Shown here: positions 8,745 through 16,406 of the stretch, in pieces
Numbering within the stretch: the first letter of the stretch is position 1
Layout: each line of letters starts with the position of its first letter
NCBI GenBank assembly: GCA_029820565.1
Contig: JALGUR010000035.1
Location: 1 to 34,198, forward strand
Source: Candidatus Zipacnadia bacterium
GTDB taxonomy: Bacteria > Armatimonadota > Zipacnadia > Zipacnadales > Zipacnadaceae
Direction: 5' to 3'
DNA length: 34,198 nt
Program-made: the position numbers and the translations under genes
Notes under the pieces: generated by a model
What the model saw: the letters and a program-made list of their open reading frames with translations, nothing else
What the model was told of the DNA's origin: nothing
The model's database searches: none

Positions 8745-10157
8745 ATGGCGGACGATAGAACCGCAATAACAGGCAAGTGCAACTCTAAACTGCCTGCTGC
8801 CGCTATAGTAGGAGCAGTGGTGGGGCTGAGTATTGGGACAGTGGAAAGAACCCGTGCGAGCACTGCTCTGGTCCTAATAGGAAGTTTGGCAGTAATAGTC
8901 ATATGGTGGTTGGTTATAGCGAGGAAGGGCCTGAGGCGGGACTGGTTAGCGCCCCCTGTAATATTCTGGGCCGGCGTAGTGTTATATTATTTGGTGCGGC
9001 CTGGTAGTATTGCACTAGGAGTGCTGCCGATAGGGCAAATAAGGACACAGCACCTGGAAGAAGCAATGGGGTTAGTGTTATTGAGCATAGCGGGATTTGT
9101 CTGGGGATATGCATTACACGGAGCAGAGATTATTGCTGGCTGGCTGCCACGAGCGCCCAGCGGGTGGAGAAAGGCAAGAGTGGTTGCGGCTGTTGGAGCG
9201 TTGTGGGTAGTAGGGGCAAGCTGTTGGACTCTATTGATATACGGCAGTGGGGGAGTGCAAGCGCGACTGAGTGAGTATGGCCAAGGCGTGGGGGCCGGGC
9301 AAGGTATTTGGGCGGCAATAAGCGCCGCGGCGCTATCCGTAGCCTTAGTCCTGGCCTGGCTGCAGTATTTGAGGGGAAGATTCAGCCGTCTCGCTATGTT
9401 TGGGATAGGGGCCAGCGTGGTGCCGATGCTGGCAATGCACGGGCAGCGTAGCGCCTTGATAGTGCCGATATTAATGGGGGTAGCCGTCTATCATTATTAC
9501 TGTCAACGCTTGAATCTTAAGCAACTTGTAGTAATAGCCATAGTAGTGCTGATGGTATTTGTGGGGTTAGGCTTGCCTAGGCTACGGATGGTGCCACAAC
9601 TGGCGGTGCAAGTTCGCCCTGCAGCGTATGCCAGAATAGGTAGTTGGTTCTTTGTGCGCAATTTAACCTCATTTGATGCGCTTATGTTGCTTCTGGAAGA
9701 GATGCCCAAGAAGTTGGATTATCAATGGGGAGGAGGATATTGGGATGCGTTGGTAATGATAGTGCCCCGAGCGATATACTCTGACAAACCCCAGCGTAAC
9801 CTTTTTAATCGAGTCTTGCGCCCGAATCGCAACACTTCTATGAGTCTACCACCCGCCGGAGAAGGATATCTGAATTTCGGGTGGGGGGGCGTATTGCTTG
9901 AGGGCGTTTTGCTGGGATTAATATACCGAGTGGCCTATACTTATCGCCAGCGCTACCCTGACCACGAAGGAGTATTACTTACGTACTCATTTTTCTTTGC
10001 GTTCTTTATGATTATTTTCCGCGGCGGGCTAATGGGCGGCCACCTTGGCCTATTAGTAGTGTACTTAATGCTTATAGGAGTGGCCAGTGTTTTCTGTGGA
10101 TGGGGCAGGCTTGTGGTGCGGCGAGAAAGCCCCAAAGTACTACCGGCGTGTAGATGA
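8745..10157 (+). CDS. O-antigen/exopolysaccharide polymerase (Wzy-like)
   Basis: 470 aa with about ten to twelve hydrophobic helices. The large loop late in the protein reads IVPRAIYSDKPQRNL, then PPAGEGYLNFGWGG, which resembles the oligosaccharide repeat-unit polymerase family: Arg-containing periplasmic loop, then G-E-x-Y-x-N-F-G-x-x-G. It would join lipid-linked repeat units in the periplasm. It starts 11 nt after the Wzz-like gene and has only a distant GGGGAA as ribosome-binding site. Wzy proteins are very divergent, so the class is firm but the sugar linkage cannot be read from sequence. No Wzx flippase accompanies it. Confidence 0.82.
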   Translation: MADDRTAITGKCNSKLPAAAIVGAVVGLSIGTVERTRASTALVLIGSLAVIVIWWLVIARKGLRRDWLAPPVIFWAGVVLYYLVRPGSIALGVLPIGQIRTQHLEEAMGLVLLSIAGFVWGYALHGAEIIAGWLPRAPSGWRKARVVAAVGALWVVGASCWTLLIYGSGGVQARLSEYGQGVGAGQGIWAAISAAALSVALVLAWLQYLRGRFSRLAMFGIGASVVPMLAMHGQRSALIVPILMGVAVYHYYCQRLNLKQLVVIAIVVLMVFVGLGLPRLRMVPQLAVQVRPAAYARIGSWFFVRNLTSFDALMLLLEEMPKKLDYQWGGGYWDALVMIVPRAIYSDKPQRNLFNRVLRPNRNTSMSLPPAGEGYLNFGWGGVLLEGVLLGLIYRVAYTYRQRYPDHEGVLLTYSFFFAFFMIIFRGGLMGGHLGLLVVYLMLIGVASVFCGWGRLVVRRESPKVLPACR

Positions 10158-10170
10158 ACACAAAAGGGCG

Positions 10171-11124
10171 ATGCAAGTGCTGATTACGAGCCGTGCGCCA
10201 GTGCGAGTTGACTTTGCCGGTGCCTGGACAGATGTGCCGTATTTCTCCGATCCATTCACCGGGGCAACCCTGAATGCCGGGATACAATTATACGTTAATG
10301 GGGAGTTGGATGCGTACGAGGAGGAAGGATATCAGCCCGACAAGATAGTATCTGGTCCTAGCGGGAAGTATCGTGTAACCCCGGAGTCTGGGCTAAGAGT
10401 CCGCTACAAAAGCGCTATCCCTGCGGGTAGTGGGCTGGGGACCTCCGCAGCCTTGAATGTGGTGTGGCTATCTTTGGTCCGGCGGACACCGGCGGAGACC
10501 ATGGAGGAGAAGATGCATATTGCCGCATTGGCTTATGACATTGAACAAGTGTTAGGAATCATCGGGGGGAAGCAAGATCAATATGCCTCGGCAGTCGGCG
10601 GGATCAATCTATTTGAATTTGATGCTGAAGAAGTGCGTCGGCAGCCGGTGGAAATTGCAGATGATAATGTGCAGCAGCTTCAGGACCTTATGGTATTGTG
10701 TTACACTGGGAAGTCACGGTTCTCTTCTAACATTCACAAGAATGTCTGGGGCAATTTCCGAGCAGGTAAAGAGGAAACGGTGCGGGCACTGTTCACGCTC
10801 AGAGACACTGCCTATGAAGCCAAGGAGTGTCTGGAAACGTGGGATATTCAACACTTCGGCGAGCTGCTCACTACCCAGTTTAGTTGCATGAAGAAGTTGG
10901 ATGAGTCCACCAGCAATGAGCAGATAGAACAGTTATTTGAGTTGGCTCAGCCTATGATTATCGGGGGCAAGCCGTGTGGGGCGGGCGGCGGCGGCTGCTT
11001 GCTATTCTTGGCTAAATCGCTACATCACGCCAAGGAGTTGGCAAACCAACTCAAGCGGCAAGAGTTGACGGTGCTGGATCTGCAATTTGATTTTGTGGGG
11101 TTGACCGTGGGTGTCGACGACTGA
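10171..11124 (+). CDS. GHMP-family sugar kinase (heptose 7-phosphate kinase or fucokinase-like)
   Basis: 317 aa. The N-terminal APVRVDFAGAWTDVP (9-23) and TGATLNAGI are the sugar-binding strand of the HddA/fucokinase branch. The ATP-binding GHMP motif 2 is PAGSGLGTSAA at 84-94, followed later by GGKQDQYASAVGG and the C-terminal motif 3 CGAGGGGCLLFL. The family phosphorylates the anomeric carbon of a sugar or sugar phosphate on the way to a nucleotide sugar. Placed in a polysaccharide operon, it would supply an activated heptose or fucose-like donor; the partner nucleotidyltransferase and phosphatase are not present. The start at 10171 is chosen because it begins the domain correctly and AAAGGG lies just upstream; it begins 13 nt past the polymerase stop. 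Confidence 0.85.
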   Translation: MQVLITSRAPVRVDFAGAWTDVPYFSDPFTGATLNAGIQLYVNGELDAYEEEGYQPDKIVSGPSGKYRVTPESGLRVRYKSAIPAGSGLGTSAALNVVWLSLVRRTPAETMEEKMHIAALAYDIEQVLGIIGGKQDQYASAVGGINLFEFDAEEVRRQPVEIADDNVQQLQDLMVLCYTGKSRFSSNIHKNVWGNFRAGKEETVRALFTLRDTAYEAKECLETWDIQHFGELLTTQFSCMKKLDESTSNEQIEQLFELAQPMIIGGKPCGAGGGGCLLFLAKSLHHAKELANQLKRQELTVLDLQFDFVGLTVGVDD

Positions 11125-11323
11125 CTTTCTGTCTGCGCTACGACTGCCTGCCACAGCGTCGGAATTTTTAGGCCGGGTATTCCTACTCGCAGAGTTTCTG
11201 CCTGGTTGCAACACCTCCGCCGTAGAAAGTATTCCTATAGAAGCCTTAATCTGGAACAATGTTCACCTGGCAGCAGTGGCACAGCAGGTAAGTAGGTACT
11301 GCTCTATCTCGTTATGTCGGTAA
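11111..11323 (+). CDS. Small open frame of unknown function
   Basis: 70 codons from a GTG that overlaps the end of the sugar kinase gene. The product has no motif I recognise, and there is no ribosome-binding site beyond possible coupling to the kinase stop. It may be a decayed remnant of a longer gene or simply non-coding; otherwise the 219 bp between kinase and glycosyltransferase hold nothing I can identify. Confidence 0.2.
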   Translation: MSTTDFLSALRLPATASEFLGRVFLLAEFLPGCNTSAVESIPIEALIWNNVHLAAVAQQVSRYCSISLCR

Positions 11324-11343
11324 CTATAAAATAGGAGGCTATG

Positions 11344-12471
11344 ATGAGGATTGGTATTGATGCCCTATCGTGGCGGCCTGGGTGTCAAGCGGGGGTGGAT
11401 AGATATCTGCGGGAACTGGTAGCAGCGTTGCAAGAGATTGATAGTAGCAATGAATATATCATTTTTGTGAGTAAAGAGGCATCTGGGCGCCTGAAATTGG
11501 TCGCGCAGAATTTCCGCGAAGTGGTGTGCCCAATATTCAACCGTTGGCGGCCGTTGCGCGTCTTATGGGAGCAGACGGGACTGGTAGGACGGGCCCAGAC
11601 TGAAGGTATAGACGTGATGCTGTGTCTGGGAGGGTTAGTGCCGCCGAAGTTAAAGGCGCCTGCTGTACAAGTCGTCCACGACCTGCAGGTGTTTCACTAT
11701 GCTGAGAATTTCTCGTGGTGCAAGCGCAAATTCCTGACGGGAACGCTTCCCCGTTGCGCACAAATAGCGGAGACTATAGTTGCCAGTTCGGAATATACTC
11801 GCCAAGATGTAGTTGGGTTTCTTAATGTGGGTCGTACAAAGACGCGAGTCGTACGACTGGCAGCAGGCTCGCAGTTTCGACCAGCACTTCCACAAACAAT
11901 TGCTCAGACCAAGAAAAAGTACAATATAGAGGGTGAATACCTGCTGTGCGTCGGCACAAACCACCGACATAAGAACCTGGCTATGCTGGTCGAGCTTTAT
12001 GACAAGGGCATAGGGGAGAAGTGGCCAGGCGAACTGGTAATAGTGGGGCGGGATGGGTCGGCTTCCTCCATACTGCAGGCAGCCATCAAGCGCGGCCGAT
12101 ACCCGGGAGCAATACGGGTGTTGGGACACATAGAGGATAATGATTTGTCAGCCCTCTACAGCGGAGCAACCGCATTCGCATTGCCTTCACTATTTGAGGG
12201 ATTTGGCATGACGGTGTTAGAAGCGATGCAGTGTGGATGTCCTGTAGCGTGTAGCAATCTTACCGCCTTACCTGAAGTGGCTGGGGAAGCGGCGCTGTTA
12301 TTTGACCCGCGCAACCGAGCGGAGTTTGAACAGGCCTTGACGAAAATCATCAGCGATGAGCGCCTGCGAGACCGGTTGAAAAACAAAGGGTTTGCCCAGG
12401 CACAACGCTTTAACTGGGGGGCAACGGCGGAGAAGACTTTGCATGTGATCCGACAGGCCTTGACGAAGTGA
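11344..12471 (+). CDS. GT4-family glycosyltransferase
   Basis: 375 aa, GT-B fold. The N-terminal half begins MRIGIDALSWRPGCQAGVDRYLRELV, the glycine-rich acceptor-side start of GT4 enzymes. The C-terminal donor domain shows YLLCVGTNHRHKNLAMLVELY, then LPSLFEGFGMTVLEAMQCG, the E-x7-E motif that binds the nucleotide-sugar. It would add one sugar to the lipid-linked repeat unit at the cytoplasmic face. ATG ATG occurs at 11341/11344; I chose the second because AGGAGG at 11333-11338 is then 5 nt away. This is the only glycosyltransferase on the plasmid, too few to build a whole repeat unit. Confidence 0.92.
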   Translation: MRIGIDALSWRPGCQAGVDRYLRELVAALQEIDSSNEYIIFVSKEASGRLKLVAQNFREVVCPIFNRWRPLRVLWEQTGLVGRAQTEGIDVMLCLGGLVPPKLKAPAVQVVHDLQVFHYAENFSWCKRKFLTGTLPRCAQIAETIVASSEYTRQDVVGFLNVGRTKTRVVRLAAGSQFRPALPQTIAQTKKKYNIEGEYLLCVGTNHRHKNLAMLVELYDKGIGEKWPGELVIVGRDGSASSILQAAIKRGRYPGAIRVLGHIEDNDLSALYSGATAFALPSLFEGFGMTVLEAMQCGCPVACSNLTALPEVAGEAALLFDPRNRAEFEQALTKIISDERLRDRLKNKGFAQAQRFNWGATAEKTLHVIRQALTK

Positions 12472-12543
12472 TTCAGACAACCTCGGTCATTCATGCCTCA
12501 GGGTAGTAATTCTGCGGTGAAACTATCTCGTTGCGGATGGAGC

Positions 12544-12572
12544 TTGACAATATTGAGGAAATGTGCTACACT
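12544..12572 (+). promoter_or_regulatory. Strong promoter of the sulfate-activation operon
   Basis: A perfect -35 TTGACA (12544-12549), a 17-nt spacer, and -10 TACACT (12567-12572) with an extended TGC directly before it. Transcription would start near 12579. It lies 72 nt after the glycosyltransferase stop, so the RHH-sat-phosphatase-cysC genes form their own unit. Confidence 0.82.
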
Positions 12573-12595
12573 CTTATAGTAGTGCTATAGGAGTG
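12569..12595 (+). promoter_or_regulatory. Inverted-repeat operator over the -10, start site and ribosome-binding site
   Basis: CACTCTTATAG (12569-12579) and CTATAGGAGTG (12585-12595) are 11-bp arms with one mismatch and a 5-nt spacer. The left arm overlaps the -10 box and start site; the right arm contains the AGGAG of the RHH gene. Binding by the RHH protein encoded 10 nt downstream would shut off its own operon; as RNA the same repeat could hide the ribosome-binding site. Confidence 0.6.
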
Positions 12596-12604
12596 TCTAC
12601 TAAA

Positions 12605-12829
12605 ATGAAAGAACACCAACGCAAAAAGGTTACTATTAAGATCCCGCGGCCGTTATATGAGAAGATCGGCAAACTTATTGAGGGAGCGGGCTATAACTCG
12701 GTGACTGATTTTGTTGTGTATGTACTCAGAGATATAGTGAGTGCACAGGGCAGGGCAGCGGCAGAAGTGTATTCGGAAGAGGACATTGCGAAAGTAAAAG
12801 AGCATCTGCGGACATTAGGATATTTGTAA
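12605..12829 (+). CDS. Ribbon-helix-helix (CopG-type) small regulator
   Basis: 74 aa. A basic N-terminus and beta strand KKVTIKIPRPLYEKIGKLI, then GYNSVTDFVVYVLRDIV, are the strand-helix-helix of the MetJ/Arc/CopG DNA-binding fold. The tail EEDIAKVKEHLRTLGYL resembles the C-terminal tail of many phosphodiesterase/sulfatase-type proteins, so it may also be a docking segment. It leads the operon with sat, the phosphatase-superfamily gene and cysC, and is the obvious candidate for the palindrome in its own promoter. The start is ATG 12605 with AGGAG 11 nt upstream; an earlier ATG at 12563 falls in the promoter. DNA binding is inferred from the fold only. Confidence 0.8.
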   Translation: MKEHQRKKVTIKIPRPLYEKIGKLIEGAGYNSVTDFVVYVLRDIVSAQGRAAAEVYSEEDIAKVKEHLRTLGYL

Positions 12830-12877
12830 TCTCGAAGGGCCCCGGGCCAGACAAGAATACCAAGCATGATTGGTTAG

Positions 12878-14032
12878 ATGATTAGACCACACGGAGGGAA
12901 ACTAATCCATAAGGTGCTACAGGGAGAAGCCTTACATGAGGCCCTGGAAGAAGCACAAGTGTTACAGAGACTGGGGATCAATTCTGATGTAGCGATAGAA
13001 GTGAAAAACATTGCCCGCGGCGTGTTTAGTCCCCTGGAGGGGTTTGTCGGATCAACAGATTTTCACAATATAATCAACAATGACCGATTGGCCACGGGGA
13101 TACCATGGACGATTCCAATAATATTGGATGTGGCTAGCAGGGATATAGTGTCAGTAGGGGAGAGGATCTGCCTGATAGAGAATGGCCAGGATAGTCCATT
13201 AGCTATTATGGAAGTAGAAGGGATTTATACTTGGGATAAAAGGCAGGCCGCTCAGGCAGTCTTTGGGACTACTGACGTGAATCATCCTGGAGTAGCAGGA
13301 TTCTATAAGCGTGGGGACTATTTGATTGGCGGGCCGGTTACGTTGGTCGACAATAACCGGGGCCAGTATGCAGAGTTTAACCTATTCCCCGCTGAGACCA
13401 GAGCAATCTTCAAGGAGCGCGGCTGGCGGACAATTTGTGCTTTCCAAACCCGAAATGTACCACATAGGGGCCATGAGGAACTGCAGAAGACAGTATTGGG
13501 ATTGGTAGACGGGCTATTCATCCAGCCAGTTATCGGCAGGAAGAAATCCGGCGACTTCCGCGACGAAGTTATATTAGATACTTACCAGGTCCTTATTGAT
13601 AATTACTATCCTAAGGATAGGACATTGCTCAATATTTTACCTTTTAACATGCAATACGCTGGCCCCAAAGAGGCCATCATGCACGCGATTATGCGGAAGA
13701 ACTATGGCTGCACACATATAATAATCGGCCGCGATCATGCAGGGGTGGGGAACTATTATGGCGAGGAGGATGCCATCAGGATATTTGCGGAGCCACGGTT
13801 CGCTGAATTAGAGATTGAACCTGTTACTATTCGGGGAGATTTTTGGTACTGCAGAAAGTGTGCGCGGGTAGCTAGCGATCGGACTTGTCCACACCCGCCT
13901 GAGCAACAGATCTCCTTTAGTGGCACTAAGATTCGGCGACTTATCAACAAGGGGGAAGCACCGTCTCCTGAAATTATGCGCCCGGAGGTCTTTGAGGTTA
14001 TTCAACGATTTGATAATCCTCTTATCGGTTAA
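12878..14032 (+). CDS. sat: Sulfate adenylyltransferase (ATP sulfurylase)
   Basis: 384 aa, the normal length of the single-chain Sat type. It makes APS and pyrophosphate from sulfate and ATP. The catalytic motif QTRNVPHRGHE is at residues 190-200 (usual form QTRNPxHRGHE; here Val-Pro) and GRDHAGVG at 284-291. Cys325, Cys328, Cys337 and His339 match the zinc site seen in Sat enzymes of thermophiles and sulfur bacteria. It sits with cysC but without APS or PAPS reductase, CysD/CysN or sulfite reductase, so its product probably goes to PAPS for sulfation rather than to cysteine; this is inference. There is no strong Shine-Dalgarno sequence before the ATG; the start matches the family N-terminus (PHGGKL). 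Confidence 0.95.
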   Translation: MIRPHGGKLIHKVLQGEALHEALEEAQVLQRLGINSDVAIEVKNIARGVFSPLEGFVGSTDFHNIINNDRLATGIPWTIPIILDVASRDIVSVGERICLIENGQDSPLAIMEVEGIYTWDKRQAAQAVFGTTDVNHPGVAGFYKRGDYLIGGPVTLVDNNRGQYAEFNLFPAETRAIFKERGWRTICAFQTRNVPHRGHEELQKTVLGLVDGLFIQPVIGRKKSGDFRDEVILDTYQVLIDNYYPKDRTLLNILPFNMQYAGPKEAIMHAIMRKNYGCTHIIIGRDHAGVGNYYGEEDAIRIFAEPRFAELEIEPVTIRGDFWYCRKCARVASDRTCPHPPEQQISFSGTKIRRLINKGEAPSPEIMRPEVFEVIQRFDNPLIG

Positions 14033-14100
14033 GGAATATCAGAGGAATTGGCAGTTTGAAATTTAAGTGAGCACATTTTCCTGTTGGAGAGGGTTGTATT

Positions 14101-15489
14101 ATGGCTACGGTAAGTCGAGTAGTTGTCATTGGATGGGACGCTGCCCCTCCAGCCCAACTACTAAATGAATGGTTAGAGGAACTGCCTAATCTGAGAAGAT
14201 TAGTTAACCAGGGAGTAGCCGGCCGTCTGCGTAGTAGTGACCCTCCCATTACCGTACCAGCCTGGACATGTATGGTTAGTTCCAAGAATCCGGGCCAACT
14301 GGGGTTTTATGGGTTTCGCAACCGTAGAATTGGCGAGTATGATGGGCAGTGGATCGCCACCAGCGCCGCCGTACGGGCTAACCGACTTTGGGACATATTA
14401 AGTGCTGCCAGGAAACGGTGCGCAGTGTTCAATGTGCCCCAGACCTATCCAGTCAAGCCGGTTAATGGAGTACTCATATCCAGCTTCCTAACCCCGAGCA
14501 CGGATTCTGAGTATACTTATCCCCCGGAACTGAAACTAGAAATTGATCGGATTGCTGACGGATATATAATTGATTGCCACAACTTCCGAACTGATGACAA
14601 ACAGCGGCTCCTGGAACAGATTTACCAGATTACCAACAAACGATTCACTGTTGCTAAATATCTAATGGAACGGGAGCCTTGGGACTTTTTTATGATGGTG
14701 TATATGGGGCCTGACCGAATCCAACACGGCTTTTGGAAGTATTGTGACCCGCAACACCGGAAGTTTCAGCGGGATAATTTGTTTCAAGGCGCCATACTGG
14801 ATTACTATGAACACCTGGACGACCAGTTAGGTGAGTTAGCCGATATAGCAGGCGATGACGCAGTAATTATAGTGGTCTCTGATCACGGCGCGAAGCGGAT
14901 GGAAGGCTCGTTCAATGTCAATGATTGGCTAATTCAGGAAGGCCTGCTGACGCTGAAGCAGCCAATAGATGGACCTGTGAAGTTCTCTGCGGATTTGGTG
15001 GATTGGTGCCAGACAGTGGCTTGGGCGTGGGGTGGGTACTATTCACGGGTTTTCATGAATGTGCAGGGCCGAGAGCCTCATGGAATAGTGGCAATGGAAG
15101 ACTATGAGCGAGTGCGTGACGAATTAATTAGGCGACTCACTCAGATCAAAGATGACCAAGGACGAATTATGCATACCCGGGCGCTGCGGCCGCAGGAATT
15201 GTTCAGTGGTCCTTACGTTGATGAGGCTTCCGACTTACTTGTGTATTTTGATGATCTTTATTGGCGCGCTGGGCAGAATATAGGAAATGATACCGTGTAT
15301 GATTTTGACACTGAAGTTGGACCGGATGATGCAGTCCACGACTATGACGGGGTATTTGTAATGGCACGGCCTGGAGAGCAAAAAGGGCAGAGAATCGCAG
15401 GATTACATCTGATGGATGTAGCTCCTACCGTACTAAAACTGATGGGGGTAGAGGTCCCGAGCGATTTTGAAGGACACAGCCTCATATAA
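14101..15489 (+). CDS. Alkaline-phosphatase-superfamily phosphodiesterase/nucleotide pyrophosphatase
   Basis: 462 aa. The metal-binding start VVVIGWDAAPP and the nucleophile segment DPPITVPAWTCM (Thr56) are typical of type I phosphodiesterase/nucleotide pyrophosphatases. The remaining metal ligands are visible in YMGPDRIQHGFW and VVSDHGAKR near the middle. The substrate is unknown. Between sat and cysC, sensible options are hydrolysis of a nucleotide by-product of sulfation (PAP, or APS/PAPS turnover) or action on a sulfated or phosphorylated glycan; the sequence does not decide. No signal peptide is seen, so it acts in the cytoplasm. GGAGAGGG at 14086-14093 is 7 nt before the ATG. The downstream cysC starts 18 nt after its stop. 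Confidence 0.85.
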   Translation: MATVSRVVVIGWDAAPPAQLLNEWLEELPNLRRLVNQGVAGRLRSSDPPITVPAWTCMVSSKNPGQLGFYGFRNRRIGEYDGQWIATSAAVRANRLWDILSAARKRCAVFNVPQTYPVKPVNGVLISSFLTPSTDSEYTYPPELKLEIDRIADGYIIDCHNFRTDDKQRLLEQIYQITNKRFTVAKYLMEREPWDFFMMVYMGPDRIQHGFWKYCDPQHRKFQRDNLFQGAILDYYEHLDDQLGELADIAGDDAVIIVVSDHGAKRMEGSFNVNDWLIQEGLLTLKQPIDGPVKFSADLVDWCQTVAWAWGGYYSRVFMNVQGREPHGIVAMEDYERVRDELIRRLTQIKDDQGRIMHTRALRPQELFSGPYVDEASDLLVYFDDLYWRAGQNIGNDTVYDFDTEVGPDDAVHDYDGVFVMARPGEQKGQRIAGLHLMDVAPTVLKLMGVEVPSDFEGHSLI

Positions 15490-15507
15490 AAACGGCAGGA
15501 AACACTA

Positions 15508-16041
15508 ATGGATGACCAGGGCATAGTAATTTGGTTCACTGGAGTAGCCGGTGCTGGCAAAACTACTATTGCCAGTGCGGTAGAGCAAGAGATGCGATGC
15601 CGAGGATTGCCAGTGGAAAATATAGACGCTGATGAAGTGCGTCAGAACTTAAGTCCCAATTTGGGCTATACTGCTGAAGCAAGAGACGAAAATACCAAGC
15701 GACTGACGTGGATGGCCCAGATGCTATCACAGTATGGAGTGAATGTAATTGTGGCGGCGGTATCTCCTCGGCGACATCACCGCGACCGTGCCCGGCGGTG
15801 GTGTAGTAAGTTTGTAGAAGTATTTGTCGACTGTCCCACAGAAGTTTGTCAGCAGCGCGACCCCAAAGGTCTGTATGCTAAGGCCGCAAGAGGCGAAGTT
15901 AATGACATCGCTGGCCTGCATTTCCCCTATGAAGTGCCCAATGGCGCTGAGGTACACTGTCAGACAGATCGCGATGATGTAGAGACATGCACGCAATTGG
16001 TTATTAGCGCACTATACCAGTTAGGCTACATTTCCTCTTGA
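15508..16041 (+). CDS. cysC: Adenylylsulfate (APS) kinase
   Basis: 177 aa, full length. It phosphorylates APS at the 3' hydroxyl to give PAPS, the universal sulfuryl donor. The P-loop GVAGAGKTT is at 12-20, DADEVR follows, the catalytic serine region is AAVSPRRHHRDRAR, and the late signature PKGLYAKAARGEV with FPYEVP is intact. It is last in the operon, after sat, and completes a two-step PAPS pathway. No sulfotransferase is found on the plasmid. AGGAAA lies about 7 nt before the ATG. Confidence 0.95.
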   Translation: MDDQGIVIWFTGVAGAGKTTIASAVEQEMRCRGLPVENIDADEVRQNLSPNLGYTAEARDENTKRLTWMAQMLSQYGVNVIVAAVSPRRHHRDRARRWCSKFVEVFVDCPTEVCQQRDPKGLYAKAARGEVNDIAGLHFPYEVPNGAEVHCQTDRDDVETCTQLVISALYQLGYISS

Positions 16042-16406
16042 GGAATGATGGAAGCAAGGCGTCTGTGGCATTTGTCACAGAATAGCAACAAGCGGTGACC
16101 GTAGGGTCACCACGTGCGAACGAGTTGCGAGTAAGTTATTATAGAAATAGCGCTCAAGCGTTGTACGGAGGACATAGGATGTGGGGTGGAGGGAATGAGT
16201 TAGAGAATGCACCGCAGCGCTTCGTATAAGTTATCTTATGTTAAATGTACCCACTCGCAAGCAACATAGCTGCTGACACCCCCGAGGTAATTAGTCTCTG
16301 TGCTGCATTGCTTCTGCGATCAGGATTGGCTGGGCTCGGGTAAGTCATCAGCCTACCTACCAAGTGACATTTGTTTGATAGCGGAGTCCGGAATTGCCAT
16401 CCAGTA
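16042..16406. other. Convergent intergenic region with two hairpins
   Basis: 365 nt without a credible gene. It contains a perfect 7-bp hairpin GGTGACC/GGTCACC at 16094-16111 (loop GTAG, no T tract), which could end the cysC transcript, and a near-palindrome at 16064-16079 (TGTGG-N6-TCACA) close to the CRP/FNR consensus TGTGA-N6-TCACA. Whether either is functional is unknown; both flanking genes end here, so an activator site would be unusual. Confidence 0.45.

Noticed and set aside
12878-16041. Assimilatory or dissimilatory sulfate reduction operon
   Set aside because: No APS/PAPS reductase, sulfite reductase or electron-transfer subunit; only the two activation steps are present.
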